Of a stretch of 64,000 bases of DNA, positions 63,537 through 64,000 are shown piece after piece (the first letter of the stretch is position 1; each line of letters starts with the position of its first letter). The stretch comes from UBA3263 sp964554335. GTDB taxonomy: Bacteria; Bacteroidota; Bacteroidia; Bacteroidales; Muribaculaceae. The notes beneath the pieces are model-generated. The model was given only the letters and a program-made list of their open reading frames with translations, searched no databases and was not told the DNA's origin. A program made the translations under genes and the position numbers. The stretch is from the NCBI GenBank assembly GCA_964554335.1, contig CAZKOF010000004.1:1-64000 (forward strand), read 5' to 3'.

Positions 63537-64000
63537 TTAGAACTGCCAGCCGAGACGGAACGAGGGTTCAGCGTAGAGCTTCAGGTCAAAGTCATTGCTC
63601 TTGGGGCCTTTGGGTGACTCGTAGCTGTCATCCCAGGTTGTATTGCCGTTGTTGTCGGTCACTTCGCCGCCTTTGGTGTAGGTCGACACGAAGTTCTTCA
63701 CGCCGATCTTGAGACCGAGTTCAGCACCGATGTAGAGGCCTTTGTAGACGAAGAAGTCGATGCCGGTGAAAGCCTTTGCATAGAAAGCGTTGTAGGAGTC
63801 GCCCGTGTTATGTTCGGTAGAGCTGACGATCTTGGTTATGGGGTTGCCGGCTGTGTCATAACCGGTGGTGTACTCTTTCTGATTGGTTTCCTTCTCGCGG
63901 TTGAGTTCAAAGGCGAGGCCGGCGCCGGCATAGAGGTTCACGCGCTTGTAGCTGTAGACAGTGTGCTCGTAGCCGAGATTGATGCTGAAGTTGCCCTTCT
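63537..64000 (-). CDS. Outer-membrane beta-barrel protein, C-terminal part (5' end outside window)
   Basis: The frame is open to the window edge; about 154 C-terminal residues are visible. Alternating hydrophobic strands (NFSINLGYEHTV, VNLYAGAGLAFEL, FVYKGLYIGAELGLKIG, DFDLKLYAEPSFRLGWQF) and a terminal Phe after an aromatic are the mark of outer-membrane barrels assembled by BAM. Long polar loops (ETNQKEYTTGYDTAGN; TKGGEVTDNNGNTTWDD) fit surface loops. It resembles small OmpW/OmpA-like or porin-family beta-barrels of Bacteroidota, with no assignable function. Confidence 0.8.
   Translation of the reverse strand, partial: KGNFSINLGYEHTVYSYKRVNLYAGAGLAFELNREKETNQKEYTTGYDTAGNPITKIVSSTEHNTGDSYNAFYAKAFTGIDFFVYKGLYIGAELGLKIGVKNFVSTYTKGGEVTDNNGNTTWDDSYESPKGPKSNDFDLKLYAEPSFRLGWQF

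Overview
The window looks like chromosomal DNA of a Bacteroidota member, order Bacteroidales, most likely a gut Muribaculaceae-type organism (family level is inference). The grounds are two SusC/SusD polysaccharide-utilisation loci (PULs), DUF4421, DUF177 and DUF1735 proteins, a 29-residue COX24-like protein, many promoters of the Bacteroidota form TAnnTTTG, no Shine-Dalgarno pattern, and short C-terminal tails of the Y-D-L-x-G-R-R type on secreted proteins. Coding DNA is GC-rich. A short AT-rich patch near 2.7-3.3 kb stands out as foreign or decayed.

Layout. 0-3.9 kb: 3' part of pyruvate phosphate dikinase, a PH-domain-like gene broken by a frameshift, a small coupled ORF, a decayed AT-rich gene on the minus strand, palindromic repeats and tRNA-Arg(CCU). 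3.9-9.1 kb (minus): a sugar-nucleotide-type epimerase overlapping a secreted C10 cysteine protease, then a Na/Pi cotransporter. 9.2-18.8 kb (plus): flavodoxin-like reductase, a candidate structured RNA, fabD, an LtaS-like sulfatase-fold enzyme, a short candidate sRNA, a coiled-coil protein ending in a clamp-binding-like motif, DPP-IV-type peptidase, miaA and DUF4421. 18.8-23.5 kb (minus): YgiQ radical SAM protein, a candidate structured RNA of about 430 nt with its own promoter and terminator, and uvrB. 23.5-35.4 kb (minus): PUL 1 (SusC, SusD, DUF1735/discoidin surface lipoprotein, M60 mucinase-type peptidase), preceded by a secreted repeat-module protein. 35.7-38 kb (plus): HU protein, COX24-like mini-protein, RNase G/E. 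38-54.7 kb: PUL 2, a beta-glucan locus (one-component propeller/LuxR regulator reading away; SusC, SusD, a putative binding protein, GH16, GH3, GH128 and a four-discoidin protein). 54.7-64 kb: folA, PAP2 phosphatase, trpS, a CapD-like dehydratase lacking its membrane half, patatin, then the conserved DUF177-rpmF-fabH-era-der block, and the 3' end of an outer-membrane barrel gene.

How it fits together. PUL 1 probably imports peptide or glycopeptide products freed from mucin-like glycoproteins by the M60 peptidase. PUL 2 probably binds, cuts and imports beta-1,3-glucan (GH16 and GH128 endo-cleavage, GH3 exo-cleavage), with the divergent regulator sensing oligosaccharides. The rest is largely housekeeping: fatty-acid synthesis (fabD, fabH), ribosome assembly and translation (der, era, rpmF, trpS, miaA), DNA repair (uvrB) and RNA decay (rng).

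The most unusual material is non-coding: the RNA candidate at 20.8-21.2 kb, an array of short hairpins with GGTTA spacers between der and era, a small promoter-terminator unit at 13.4 kb, several long palindromes, and a set of genes whose TAnnTTTG box lies only 4-6 nt before the start codon, suggesting leaderless mRNAs.
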